From Planosporangium thailandense (GTDB lineage Bacteria; Actinomycetota; Actinomycetes; Mycobacteriales; Micromonosporaceae), in the NCBI RefSeq assembly GCF_011947195.1, contig NZ_JAATVY010000008.1:62001-126000 (forward strand): 64,000 nucleotides of DNA, written 5' to 3'. Made by a program: the position numbers and the translations under genes. The notes beneath the pieces are model-generated. The model made no database searches. It saw only the letters and a list, made by a program, of their open reading frames with translations, and had not been told where the DNA came from. Positions 52,084 to 60,562 of the stretch are shown here, piece by piece; position 1 is the first letter of the stretch; each line of letters starts with the position of its first letter.

Positions 52084-52997
52084 GCGCCAGGCGCGCCGGG
52101 GAGCCCCGGCTGGCCGCCGCCGGTTCGTGGGCGGTGCTTGCGGCCTCGTTCGGGTTGTCGGCCGCCACGTGGGTGGCCATCGGTCGGGCCGCCGGCTTCG
52201 ACGGCGGCGACTACGTAGCCGCCACGAATCCTCACCGGCCGCTCTCCGACCCTGGTCTGTCCTGGGCGCTGCCGGTCGCGGTCGACGGGTACCTGGTAGT
52301 CGCGCTGGTGCTGTGGATGGCACCGGTGCCGCAGCGAGTTGCTCGCTTCGCCCGCACCAACACGTACGTCGCGGCCGCGGTCGGGATCGTGGCGCAGTCG
52401 GCGTACCACGCGCTGAGCGTCGGCCAGGCGATGCCGGCTCAGTCCTGGCGGGCGTGGCTCGCCGGGGCGGTCGGTGCCCTGCCACCCGCGCTCGCCGCCC
52501 TGGCGGTACACATGCGCGCTCTGCTCGTACGCGAATCCACTACGCCGGATCCCGTATCGGCCAGCCGTACCGATACAGCCGCAGCCGATACGCATACCGC
52601 TGTGGCGCCGGCCGCCATCGAGCCGCTGACGGTCGAGGCGGCTGAACCTTGGACGCCGATACGCGACCCGTGGGAGTACGCGCAGCCGACAGGCGCCAAC
52701 GAACCCAGTCCTGCCGGCGCCGACGAGCCAGCCGATACGCCGGCTCGAACCCGGCGCCCAGGTGACGAGGAGTTACTCGCCCGGCTGGCGGAGCTACCCC
52801 GCCGGTCCGACGGCACCGTACCGGTACGCCGTGCCATGGACGCCCTCGGCATCAGCCAGGGCCGGGCGTACCGGCTCCTCGACCTCGCCGGCCTACGAAC
52901 ATCGAAGTCCAACGCCACCCGTACCGATACGCCTGCTCCGGTCAATGGCAGCGCCGTACCGGCCGATCTTGCACCCACTACGGACGGTGCGCCGTGA
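52080..52997 (+). CDS. SpdB/DUF2637-like membrane protein with C-terminal helix-turn-helix
   Basis: 305 residues from a GTG with GGGAGG 7 bp upstream. Four N-terminal membrane helices (AGSWAVLAASFGLSAATWVA; WALPVAVDGYLVVALVLWMA; NTYVAAAVGIVAQSAYHALS; AGAVGALPPALAALAVHMRA), the arrangement of plasmid-spread (Spd) proteins of actinobacterial plasmids and AICEs that aid intramycelial transfer. The C-terminal part has PVRRAMDALGISQGRAYRLLD, a winged-HTH-like segment, after a Pro/Thr/Ala linker. Confidence 0.8.
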   Translation: MSARRAGEPRLAAAGSWAVLAASFGLSAATWVAIGRAAGFDGGDYVAATNPHRPLSDPGLSWALPVAVDGYLVVALVLWMAPVPQRVARFARTNTYVAAAVGIVAQSAYHALSVGQAMPAQSWRAWLAGAVGALPPALAALAVHMRALLVRESTTPDPVSASRTDTAAADTHTAVAPAAIEPLTVEAAEPWTPIRDPWEYAQPTGANEPSPAGADEPADTPARTRRPGDEELLARLAELPRRSDGTVPVRRAMDALGISQGRAYRLLDLAGLRTSKSNATRTDTPAPVNGSAVPADLAPTTDGAP

Positions 52998-53313
52998 CCG
53001 CCTGGCTCCGATTCCGCGGCACCGCCGCGGGGCACCCCCCGTCTGGTGCTCGAACCGCTGTCGGGCCAACGATGCCGCGCTCGGCGAGCACCGCAGCGAC
53101 CCGGTAACCGTCGTGGTCGGCAGGGCGTCTGTCGTCGGGACGCGCGTGGCCAAGAACGACAGCCGGCAACACCTCGAACTGCGCATCAGCATCCCGCTCA
53201 TGGGCGACAACGACGAGCAGCGTGCCATCGTCGCCGATCACATTCTCCGAGCGATCACACATGCGCTCCGGCAGGTCATCGCCATTCTGACCGCCACTAC
53301 AGGCAGTCACTAG
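52994..53313 (+). pseudogene. Frameshifted element gene (poly-C slip)
   Basis: A GTG overlapping the previous stop opens a frame (VTAWLRFRGTAAGHP) that ends after 37 codons. At the CCCCCC run (53035-53040) a shift by minus one joins it to a protein-like frame (VWCSNRCRANDAALGEH, DPVTVVVGRASVVGTRVAKN, LELRISIPLMGDNDEQRAIV) ending at 53313. The joined product would be about 107 residues. Causes could be a sequencing error, a real mutation, or programmed slippage. Without the shift, a shorter gene could start at GTG 53113. Confidence 0.55.
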
Positions 53314-53514
53314 CAGCAACCGGCCAACCCGCACTCCAGCCGCAGCATCAACAACCCACCGCAAGCCCCAGCTAGGCCAGATCTCTCACCAACGTCAACT
53401 CACTCTCATCACGCCGCACGAATCCCACGAAGAACAACGCACACCCATGCATCACCGATCCGACGGTACAAACCACGCCCGCTCCGCGGCGCCTGAAAAG
53501 AGAGGTAGGTCGGA
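53314..53514. other. C/A-rich, strand-skewed segment upstream of the relaxase; candidate oriT or origin
   Basis: The plus strand from about 53,290 to 53,480 is strongly enriched for C and A and poor in G (for example CAACAACCCACCGCAAGCCC, TCACCAACGTCAACTCACTC), unlike the genes around it. Relaxase genes of the MobF class commonly have oriT just upstream. No clean inverted repeat or nick site was recognised. It holds no gene and ends in GAGAGGTAGG, the relaxase ribosome site. Confidence 0.4.
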
Positions 53515-56500
53515 ATGTTGACGGTCGGTTTCACCGCCAGCGGTTCGGCCTACTACACGGCCGAAGTGGGCACGACCAGGACGGCGTACTACACAGACGA
53601 CGCCACGCTGGGTGAGCCTCCGGGCCGCTGGTGGGGTGCTGGCGCGCAGTCACTCGGTCTGGCCGGCGAGGTCGAAGCCCAGACCATGGCAGCTCTGTTC
53701 GACCGCTACCTCGACCCACGTGATCCACGCTCGCACGACCGAACAACATGGACGGAGGCTGCCACCATCGGCCGAGCGCTGGGGCGGTACCGCAGCGCCG
53801 ATGAGATCGCGACCGAGATGCTGGCAGCGGAGCCGGACGCGAGCCCGGAGCGGGTCGAGGAGATCCGGCTCGCCGCGGCCGGGAAGGTGCGCCGGCCCCG
53901 TACGTTCGTCGACCTGACGTACTCCCCCGTCAAGTCCGTCACCGTCATGCACACCGCCTTTGCAGCCAGGGAAGCCGCCGCCCGACGTACCGGTGACGCC
54001 GAGGCGGAGGCCGCCTGGCGCGGCCGCCGCGAGGCGGTCGAACACGCGGTGTGGGCCGGCAACGACGCGATGCTGCGATACATGTCCCGGCACGCCGGGT
54101 ACAGCCGGATCGGCCACCACGGCGGCGCCGGCGGGCGGTGGACCGACGCCCACGACTGGACCGTCGCCCAGTTCTTCCAGCACACCAACCGCGCCGAGGG
54201 CCCGCAACTGCACGTCCACAACGTCGTGCTCTCGCGGGTGCAGTGCCCGGACGGCCAGTGGCGGTCACTCGACCACGCGGCGATCGTCGACGCCCACCAG
54301 GCCGGTGGCGCGATCGGCGACCGGGTCACCGAGGTTGAGCTCGGCCGGCTACTCGGCGCTGCGTTCGACACCCGCGCCGACGGCGTGTGCCGCGAGTCCA
54401 CGCAGGTTTCCGAGGCCGTGCTGACCGCGTTCTCGCCGCGCCGTACCGCGATCGTCAATGCCGCCCGGCCGCTGATCGAAGCATACGAGGCGCGGGTCGG
54501 CAGGCCTGCGACGGCGCTGGAACAGACCAGGATCATGCGCTCGGTCGCCATGGCGAGCCGGCCCGGCAAGCAGCACAACGGCGAAGGGCTGGCGGAGCGC
54601 GCCGAGCGGATGGACCGGCAGATGCGGGCCGAGGTCGGCGCGGGTCTGCATCAGCTCGCCGACGACCTCGTCGCCAACGAGGGCACTCCCCCGGAGGCCG
54701 AGCCGTTCGACCCGCGCGCGGTGATCACCGAGGCGATGGCGCAGGCGTCGGCGACGGGAGCGACCTGGACCCGGTACCACCTGACGCGCCACATCACCGC
54801 TGCGCTTCCTGCCCTCGGCGACCTTGCGCCGGACGAGGTCGAGTCGCTCATCGAAGGTCTGGTGGACGAGGCGCTGACCATGGCGGAGCGCGGCGAGCAC
54901 CGGGACCCGATCGTCGGGGCCAGTTCCCGGTACGGAGCCGTATCGGTATCCGGGTCGACGGCCGACGTACTCCCCGACGAGCTGCGCCTGGCCGACGGCC
55001 GCTCCGCGCTCACCCGGCCGACCGAACGCCGGTACGCCGCTGAAGGCACCATCGCCGCGGAGCTGGCGCTGCGGCAGGCCGCCATCCGTACCTCCGGCCG
55101 CGTCGCCGACCCGGCCGCCGTCGACGGTTGGCTAGCCCGCCGCAGGGCCGCCGGGCTGACCCTCGGCGCCGACCAGGAGGCCGCGATACGCGGGGTGCTC
55201 ACCGGCGGGCAGCAGCTGTCGGTCATCGTCGGCCCGGCCGGTACCGGCAAGTCCCGGGTCGCGGCAGTCCTCGCCCAGGCCTGGACCGACCCCGAGCTGT
55301 GGGACGGTGCCGCGGGCCGCCTCATCGGGCTCACCATCTCGCAGACCGCCGCGAACAACCTCGCCACCGACGGCGTACCGGCGTTGAACGTGGCCCGCTG
55401 GCTCGGCATCCAGCGCCGGCTCGCTGCCGGTACCGCGCACGGCGACGACTGGAACCACCGGCTCACCGCCGACGACGTGATCGTGGTCGATGAAGCCGGA
55501 ATGGCCGACACCGACGCCCTCCGCGAGATCGAGGCCTACGTCCAGACCGCAGGCGCACGATGGGTATGGGCCGGCGACCACCGCCAGCTCGGCGCGATCG
55601 GTGCCGGCGGCATGATGGCCTCGCTCGTCGGCGCCGCCCCGACGTACGAGCTGACCACCGTCCGCCGGTTCGCCAACCGTTGGGAGGCGCAGGCCTCGCT
55701 CCGGCTGCGCGACGGCGACACCTCGGCCCTGCTCGACTACGAGCGGCACGGCCGGATCGTTTCCGCCGGGTCGCTCGCGGACGCCGAAGCGCAAGCGGCC
55801 CGCGGCTGGCTCGCCGACACCGTCTCCGGCGTGCGGTCGCTGCTCGTGGTTGACACCAACGAGCAGGCCGCCCGGCTGTCAGCCTCACTGCGGGACGAGC
55901 TGATCGCCCTCAGCCGGGTCCAACCCGACGGTGTGCATCTCCCCCGGCAGAACACGATCGCCGGAGTCGGCGACATCATCGTCACCCGCGCCAACAACTA
56001 CCGCCTCGACGACGAGACCGGCCGCCCAGCCGAGGTGGCGAACCGCCAGCTTCACCGGGTCGTCACCACCCGCGAGGACGGGACCCTGGTCGTTGAACCG
56101 GACGGCTGCCCGGGCCGGCGGGTCGTCCTGCCGGCTGGTTACGTCGAGACGTCGGTCGAGCTGGGCTACGCCGTGACCGTCCACGCCTGCCAGGGCGCGA
56201 CCGAGGGCACCACCCACTCGGTCGTGTCGTCGCGGTCGCGGCTGTCCAGCCTGTACGTACAGATGACCCGCGGCCGCGAGCGCAACACCGTCTACGCCGA
56301 GACCGCGACGTCCGGCGAGTCCGAGCGCACCGCGCTGGAGGTGCTCGCCAGTGCGGTCGACCGCCCGGACGAGCAGCTCGCCGCCGTCGACCAGGCCGCC
56401 GTTGCCGTCGACCGCAGCCGCAGCGTGCAGACGCTCGTCGAGGAGTACGCGGCCGGGGTCGAACAGGTGCAGCAGGCCCGGATCGGAGACCTGTTCGACC

Positions 56501-57870
56501 GGCTCACCGTCAACGGTCTACTCGGCGAGGACGAGCGCGTGGCGGTGGCCGCCGACCCGGCCACTCAGCAGCTCGGCTGGCTGCTGCGCTCGGTCGAGCT
56601 GGCCGGCCACGACGTCGACCGGGTCGTCACCGAAGCCGTCGACGGGCGACCGCTCACCGGCGCCCGCAGCATCGCCCAGGTGCTGCACGCCCGCATCAAC
56701 GACGCCATGCGCGGCCAGCTCACGCCGACGGTCGAGACCGTCGCCGAGGCAGTACCCACCGTCGACGGTACGTGGGGCAGCTACCTCAGTCAGCTCGCGG
56801 AGGCCGTCGACGACCGCCGCCGCCAGCTCGGCACCGAGACCGCCGAAAACCTCCCGGTGTGGGCGACCGAGACGCTCGGACCGGTACCGACCGGACCGGC
56901 CGACCGGCTCGAATGGGAGCACCGCGCCGGGGCGGTCGCCGCGTACCGGGAGCTGACCGGGCACACCGACGAGGAGAACCCGATCCCGCCGGCGCCAGCG
57001 GCCGGTATGACCGAACACCGGGCCGCGTGGGCGGCGGCGTGGCGTGCGCTCGGCCGTCCAGAGCTTGGCCGGGACGAGGCGGAGATGAGCGAGGGGCAGC
57101 TCCGGGTCCGGGTACGCGCCTGGGAGCGCGAGCAGACCTGGGCCCCGGGGTACGTCGGTGCCGAGCTCAAGGCGACCGCCGAGGCCGCTGCCCGATGCCG
57201 GCAGGAGGCCGCCATGGCGGCCGCTCGCGCCACCGTCGAAGTCGACGAGGGACGCCGCAGGGAGCTGCTGGCCGAGGCCGAGCAGCGCCGCGCCCTGGCC
57301 GATGTGCTCGCCGAAGCGGAACGGCAGCTCGACGTCGCCGACGAGGGCCGTGGCGCCTGGTATGCGCACACCGCCCCGACCCGGCAGGCCGCTGAGCGCG
57401 CGGCCTCGGAGCTGAAGTCCCGCGGTGTCGACCTGGACGCCAGCGAGGAGCGGGTTACCGCCGCTGAATGGCTGGAGGCCGAGCGCCTCGCCCGGCTCGA
57501 GGACGACGCGCACCGTCCCGTGGCCGAAGCCGACGTGACCGACGACCGCGACGCCGTCGACGAGGCCGACCGGAACGCGGCCGGCGAGTCCGAGAGCAGT
57601 CAGGCGGAGCGGGACGACGCGGACCAGGCCGCAGCCGAACCGGCCGACGACAAACGGCAGTCGTTGCCTGACAGAGTGCCGTCTCCGGCGGAGACGGCGG
57701 CCGCGGCCCTGCGGGCACGGGAGGCGCTGCGGCGCATCGAGGAGCGCAAGGCCGAGGAGGAAGCCAAGCGCGCCGCCGAGGCCGAAGAAGAGGAGGAGCT
57801 ACGCGAGGCCGCACGCCGCCGCCGCGACCAGATCCGCGCCGCCGAATGGGAGGACGCCGATGTCAGGTGA
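53515..57870 (+). CDS. MobF/TrwC-type relaxase-helicase
   Basis: 1451 residues. N-terminal relaxase: MLTVGFTASGSAYYTAEV and AYYTDD supply Tyr pairs at 13/14 and 25/26, the nicking Tyr pattern of MobF; RFVDLTYSPVKSVTV-like YSPVKS; three-His metal site in FFQHTNRAEGPQLHVHN (about 222, 232, 234). Helicase part: Walker A GPAGTGKSRVAAV (about 573), VVDEAGMADTDAL, QMTRGRERNTV. After 1150 a long helical charged tail (Ala/Glu/Arg-rich) ends in ERKAEEEAKRAAEAEEEEEL. It nicks at oriT and unwinds the strand for conjugative transfer. Preceded by AGAGGTAGG. Confidence 0.92.
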   Translation: MLTVGFTASGSAYYTAEVGTTRTAYYTDDATLGEPPGRWWGAGAQSLGLAGEVEAQTMAALFDRYLDPRDPRSHDRTTWTEAATIGRALGRYRSADEIATEMLAAEPDASPERVEEIRLAAAGKVRRPRTFVDLTYSPVKSVTVMHTAFAAREAAARRTGDAEAEAAWRGRREAVEHAVWAGNDAMLRYMSRHAGYSRIGHHGGAGGRWTDAHDWTVAQFFQHTNRAEGPQLHVHNVVLSRVQCPDGQWRSLDHAAIVDAHQAGGAIGDRVTEVELGRLLGAAFDTRADGVCRESTQVSEAVLTAFSPRRTAIVNAARPLIEAYEARVGRPATALEQTRIMRSVAMASRPGKQHNGEGLAERAERMDRQMRAEVGAGLHQLADDLVANEGTPPEAEPFDPRAVITEAMAQASATGATWTRYHLTRHITAALPALGDLAPDEVESLIEGLVDEALTMAERGEHRDPIVGASSRYGAVSVSGSTADVLPDELRLADGRSALTRPTERRYAAEGTIAAELALRQAAIRTSGRVADPAAVDGWLARRRAAGLTLGADQEAAIRGVLTGGQQLSVIVGPAGTGKSRVAAVLAQAWTDPELWDGAAGRLIGLTISQTAANNLATDGVPALNVARWLGIQRRLAAGTAHGDDWNHRLTADDVIVVDEAGMADTDALREIEAYVQTAGARWVWAGDHRQLGAIGAGGMMASLVGAAPTYELTTVRRFANRWEAQASLRLRDGDTSALLDYERHGRIVSAGSLADAEAQAARGWLADTVSGVRSLLVVDTNEQAARLSASLRDELIALSRVQPDGVHLPRQNTIAGVGDIIVTRANNYRLDDETGRPAEVANRQLHRVVTTREDGTLVVEPDGCPGRRVVLPAGYVETSVELGYAVTVHACQGATEGTTHSVVSSRSRLSSLYVQMTRGRERNTVYAETATSGESERTALEVLASAVDRPDEQLAAVDQAAVAVDRSRSVQTLVEEYAAGVEQVQQARIGDLFDRLTVNGLLGEDERVAVAADPATQQLGWLLRSVELAGHDVDRVVTEAVDGRPLTGARSIAQVLHARINDAMRGQLTPTVETVAEAVPTVDGTWGSYLSQLAEAVDDRRRQLGTETAENLPVWATETLGPVPTGPADRLEWEHRAGAVAAYRELTGHTDEENPIPPAPAAGMTEHRAAWAAAWRALGRPELGRDEAEMSEGQLRVRVRAWEREQTWAPGYVGAELKATAEAAARCRQEAAMAAARATVEVDEGRRRELLAEAEQRRALADVLAEAERQLDVADEGRGAWYAHTAPTRQAAERAASELKSRGVDLDASEERVTAAEWLEAERLARLEDDAHRPVAEADVTDDRDAVDEADRNAAGESESSQAERDDADQAAAEPADDKRQSLPDRVPSPAETAAAALRAREALRRIEERKAEEEAKRAAEAEEEEELREAARRRRDQIRAAEWEDADVR

Positions 57871-58183
57871 GCGGTTGGCGGGGCCGCCGGCCCAGCGCCC
57901 ACAGCACCGCGTCGACCGTACCGGCGGCGTACGCGGCAGGAATCGCCGAGGCGACCAAGCCCCGGGCGATGCGATCGGCGAGGTCCATCTCGACGCCGAC
58001 CGTGCCGGCGGTCGCCGGCTGCACGTCACGGCTGACCGGACGCCGGTCGCTCACGCCGGTGAGCCAGCTCAGCGCGGCGAGCGCGCCGGCGGGGCGCGGT
58101 GCCTGCGTCGCGCGGCACTGCCTGATCAACGCCGCCATCATCGCGCCGCAATCGGCCGCCGAGATGGCGATTGCCACGGCCAT
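57863..58183 (-). CDS. Possible minus-strand small protein between relaxase and coupling-protein genes
   Basis: 106 residues from the ATG giving MAVAIAISAADCGAMMAALI; frame open further up to 58279. Third codon positions are nearly all G/C on this strand, unlike the plus-strand frame in the same triplets, which favours this orientation. It has hydrophobic pieces (IARGLVASAIPAAYAAGTVD) but no recognised domain. It overlaps the relaxase 3' end by 8 bp. No good ribosome site is seen. Confidence 0.45.
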   Translation of the reverse strand: MAVAIAISAADCGAMMAALIRQCRATQAPRPAGALAALSWLTGVSDRRPVSRDVQPATAGTVGVEMDLADRIARGLVASAIPAAYAAGTVDAVLWALGRRPRQPLT

Positions 58184-58268
58184 GACTCTGACGGTCCCAC
58201 AGGGGTGCGACAGATCGCATCCACGAGTTCGAGCGCGAACCCCGGACACCACCCCTCGGAGGCAACGC

Positions 58269-59963
58269 ATGTCCAGCACTGACCGCAGGTTCCCGTTCCG
58301 GACCGCCGGATGCGGCCTGATTACGACGGCCGTCGGCTGGGCCTGGACCGACCTCGCCGCCGGTACGCCAGCCGAGCACTACGGCCCGGCCCTGCTCGTC
58401 GGCGGCGCCGCGATGACCGCCGGGACGATCTACTACCGGTTCCGACCGGCACGCGGCAGTAACGCGTTGATCGGCAAGTGGGACCGGCGTAGCCGCCGCC
58501 ACGGCGGCACCGCCTCCCGGTGGGACATCCTCGCCACGTCCTCACCGCTGGCCATGCGCCGCAAGGCGGCGGTACTGCGCCCGTCGCTGCGCGGCGCGAC
58601 GCTGTTGGAGCGCTGGCGGACGCCGGTCATGTCGTACGCGACGCCGCTGTGCACGGTCGGGCGCCTGAAGGTGTGGACCTCGTGCGAGGAGTCCACGCTA
58701 CGCGTTGGCATTCCGGGTACCGGCAAGTCCGCCGAGATGGCCTGCCGGGTCATCGACGCGCCTGGCGCGGTGGTGGTCACCTCCACCGCGGCGGATCTGG
58801 TCGAGCTGACCGAGCCGCTGCGCCGGGCCCGTGGGCCGATCCACCTGTTCAACCCCGGGGGTATCGGTGGCCGGCCGTCGACGCTGCGCTGGTCACCACT
58901 GGCCGGCTGCCGCGATCCGCAGACAGCGGCCCGCCGCGCGATCGACCTCATGGGGCCCGTGAAGGCCGGTACCGAGGGCGAGCGCTGGGACATCCAGGGC
59001 CGCCGGGTACTCGGGGTACTAATGCACGCCGCGGCGCTCGGCGGGTACCGCATGCGCGACGTCCAGGCGTGGGTCGCCAACCCGGACGCCGGCCGCAACG
59101 CCGTCCTCGCCGCGCTCGACCGCTCCCCGCACGCCGTCGCGATGCGCCAGGCAGCCGAACACGCCATCAACACGACGCCGAAGACACGGGACGGCGTCAT
59201 GCTTGCGATCGCACCGGCCGTGTCATGGGTAACCAACCCCGCCGCTGTCGAGGCCGGCGACGCAGTCGGGGACGGGCTGTTCGACATGGCCGAGTTCCTG
59301 GACCGGGCCGGCACGCTCTACCTGCTCGGCGACGATGACGGCACCGTCGGCCCGCTCGTCGCCGCGCTGACGGCTGAAATCGCCTATCAGGCGCGGCAGA
59401 TCGCCTCCCGCCAGCCCGGCGGGCGGCTGGACCCGGCGCTGACCATGGTGCTCGACGAGATCGCGCTGGTCTGCCCGGTACCGCTGGACCGGTGGATGGC
59501 GGAACTCCGCAAGCGCTCGATCACCATCCACGCCGCCTGTCAGGGTCTGGGACAGCTCCGGCAGCGCTGGGGTGATGACGGCGCCTCGATGATCGTGAAC
59601 TCCGCTGCGGCCGTGCTTGTATTCGGCGGCGCCAAGGACGCGTCCGACCTTGCCATGTTCGGTCAGCTTGCCGGCGAGCGTGACGAGGTGACCGTGGTGC
59701 GCGACGCCGACGGCAACGTCACGTCGACGAGCATGCGCCGGGCGCCGGTCATGTCGGCCTCGCACCTCGCGAGCCTCAAGAACCACCATGCGCTACTCAT
59801 CCGTCGCGGCATGCCGGTCGCGCTGGCCCGTACCCCGATCGCGTGGAAGCGTCGGGACGTGCGGCGCGCTGCAGCCGCCGACCGGAAAGCTACTCGTGCC
59901 GCAGAGCGGGTGTCGGTGGCTGAGCCTCGCCCGGCCGAAGCTGACGCGGAGGTGCCGGCATGA
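58269..59963 (+). CDS. TraG/VirD4-type conjugative coupling protein
   Basis: 564 residues from an ATG with GGAGG upstream (a long in-frame upstream extension has no coding character). N-terminal membrane segments (GCGLITTAVGWAWTDLAAG; GPALLVGGAAMTAGTIYYRF), Walker A LRVGIPGTGKSAEMACRV (about 146), Walker B LTMVLDEIALVCPVPL (about 392), then a TraG-like SITIHAACQGLGQLRQRWG and SAAAVLVFGGAKDASDLA. It links the relaxase-DNA complex to the transfer channel. The C-terminal tail is basic. Overlaps the next gene by ATGA. Confidence 0.9.
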   Translation: MSSTDRRFPFRTAGCGLITTAVGWAWTDLAAGTPAEHYGPALLVGGAAMTAGTIYYRFRPARGSNALIGKWDRRSRRHGGTASRWDILATSSPLAMRRKAAVLRPSLRGATLLERWRTPVMSYATPLCTVGRLKVWTSCEESTLRVGIPGTGKSAEMACRVIDAPGAVVVTSTAADLVELTEPLRRARGPIHLFNPGGIGGRPSTLRWSPLAGCRDPQTAARRAIDLMGPVKAGTEGERWDIQGRRVLGVLMHAAALGGYRMRDVQAWVANPDAGRNAVLAALDRSPHAVAMRQAAEHAINTTPKTRDGVMLAIAPAVSWVTNPAAVEAGDAVGDGLFDMAEFLDRAGTLYLLGDDDGTVGPLVAALTAEIAYQARQIASRQPGGRLDPALTMVLDEIALVCPVPLDRWMAELRKRSITIHAACQGLGQLRQRWGDDGASMIVNSAAAVLVFGGAKDASDLAMFGQLAGERDEVTVVRDADGNVTSTSMRRAPVMSASHLASLKNHHALLIRRGMPVALARTPIAWKRRDVRRAAAADRKATRAAERVSVAEPRPAEADAEVPA

Positions 59964-60562
59964 ACCGGCCAACGCCGGATCCGGCGCTCGTCGCGCTCGC
60001 TCGTGACGTCGAGCAGCTGCGCCGCGAAGTTGACCAGCACCGGGCCGACATCGACCGTGCTCGGGAGACCGGAGACACCGCGCACCGGGTCCTCGCCGAC
60101 CTCGTGGACCGAGTCGCCGCGGTTGCCGACGACCGGCCGGTTGGCGCTGACAACACCGAAGACGGCCAGCACGCCGGCGTGGAGTCCTGGCTGGTCTCGC
60201 CTCGGCCCGAGGCCCTGCAGGAACTCGTCGAGTGGATGGACCAGGTGCTCATCCACTACCCCGGCACCGTCGACGCTCTTGGTCAATGCTGGTCCCTGCA
60301 CGCGTGGATCGTCGAAGAGCTGCTCGCCCTGCGCGCTGCCTGGTCCGAGGCATACCAAGGCGATCGCGCGGGTGGCACCAAGGCCGTCGACTGGCACGAA
60401 CGCCACCGGCCAGGCGTTATAGCACGGATCACTCAAGGCACGGCTGGCTGTTCAGTCGAAGCTCACCAACCCGGCGGCCGCCTTGACCGGCCAATTCCTC
60501 CCGTCTTCAGCACGGAATGCACTGCCACATCAGGACGCAGTCAACGCAAGGAAGTGCTCTAG
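59960..60562 (+). CDS. DUF4913-like element protein
   Basis: 200 residues. Coiled-coil N-terminus (LARDVEQLRREVDQHRADID), then a DUF4913-type part with LGQCWSLHAWIVEELLALRA, WSEAYQ and a DWHERHRPGVIARI end. Frequent behind coupling-protein genes in actinobacterial elements; function unknown. The last ~35 residues look like non-homologous read-out. It ends 33 bp inside the 3' end of the convergent DpdD-like gene. Confidence 0.75.
   Translation: MNRPTPDPALVALARDVEQLRREVDQHRADIDRARETGDTAHRVLADLVDRVAAVADDRPVGADNTEDGQHAGVESWLVSPRPEALQELVEWMDQVLIHYPGTVDALGQCWSLHAWIVEELLALRAAWSEAYQGDRAGGTKAVDWHERHRPGVIARITQGTAGCSVEAHQPGGRLDRPIPPVFSTECTATSGRSQRKEVL

Noticed and set aside
57860-58282. Plus-strand frame starting at the relaxase stop (ATG inside the overlap)
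   Set aside because: Third codon positions carry many A/T compared with the opposite strand, and the translation is Gly/Arg/His-rich without motifs.
60480-60560. Possible attR between the DUF4913-like gene and the Dpd-like operon
   Set aside because: No match to the tRNA-Arg 3' end was found by eye, and the two genes overlap at their 3' ends.
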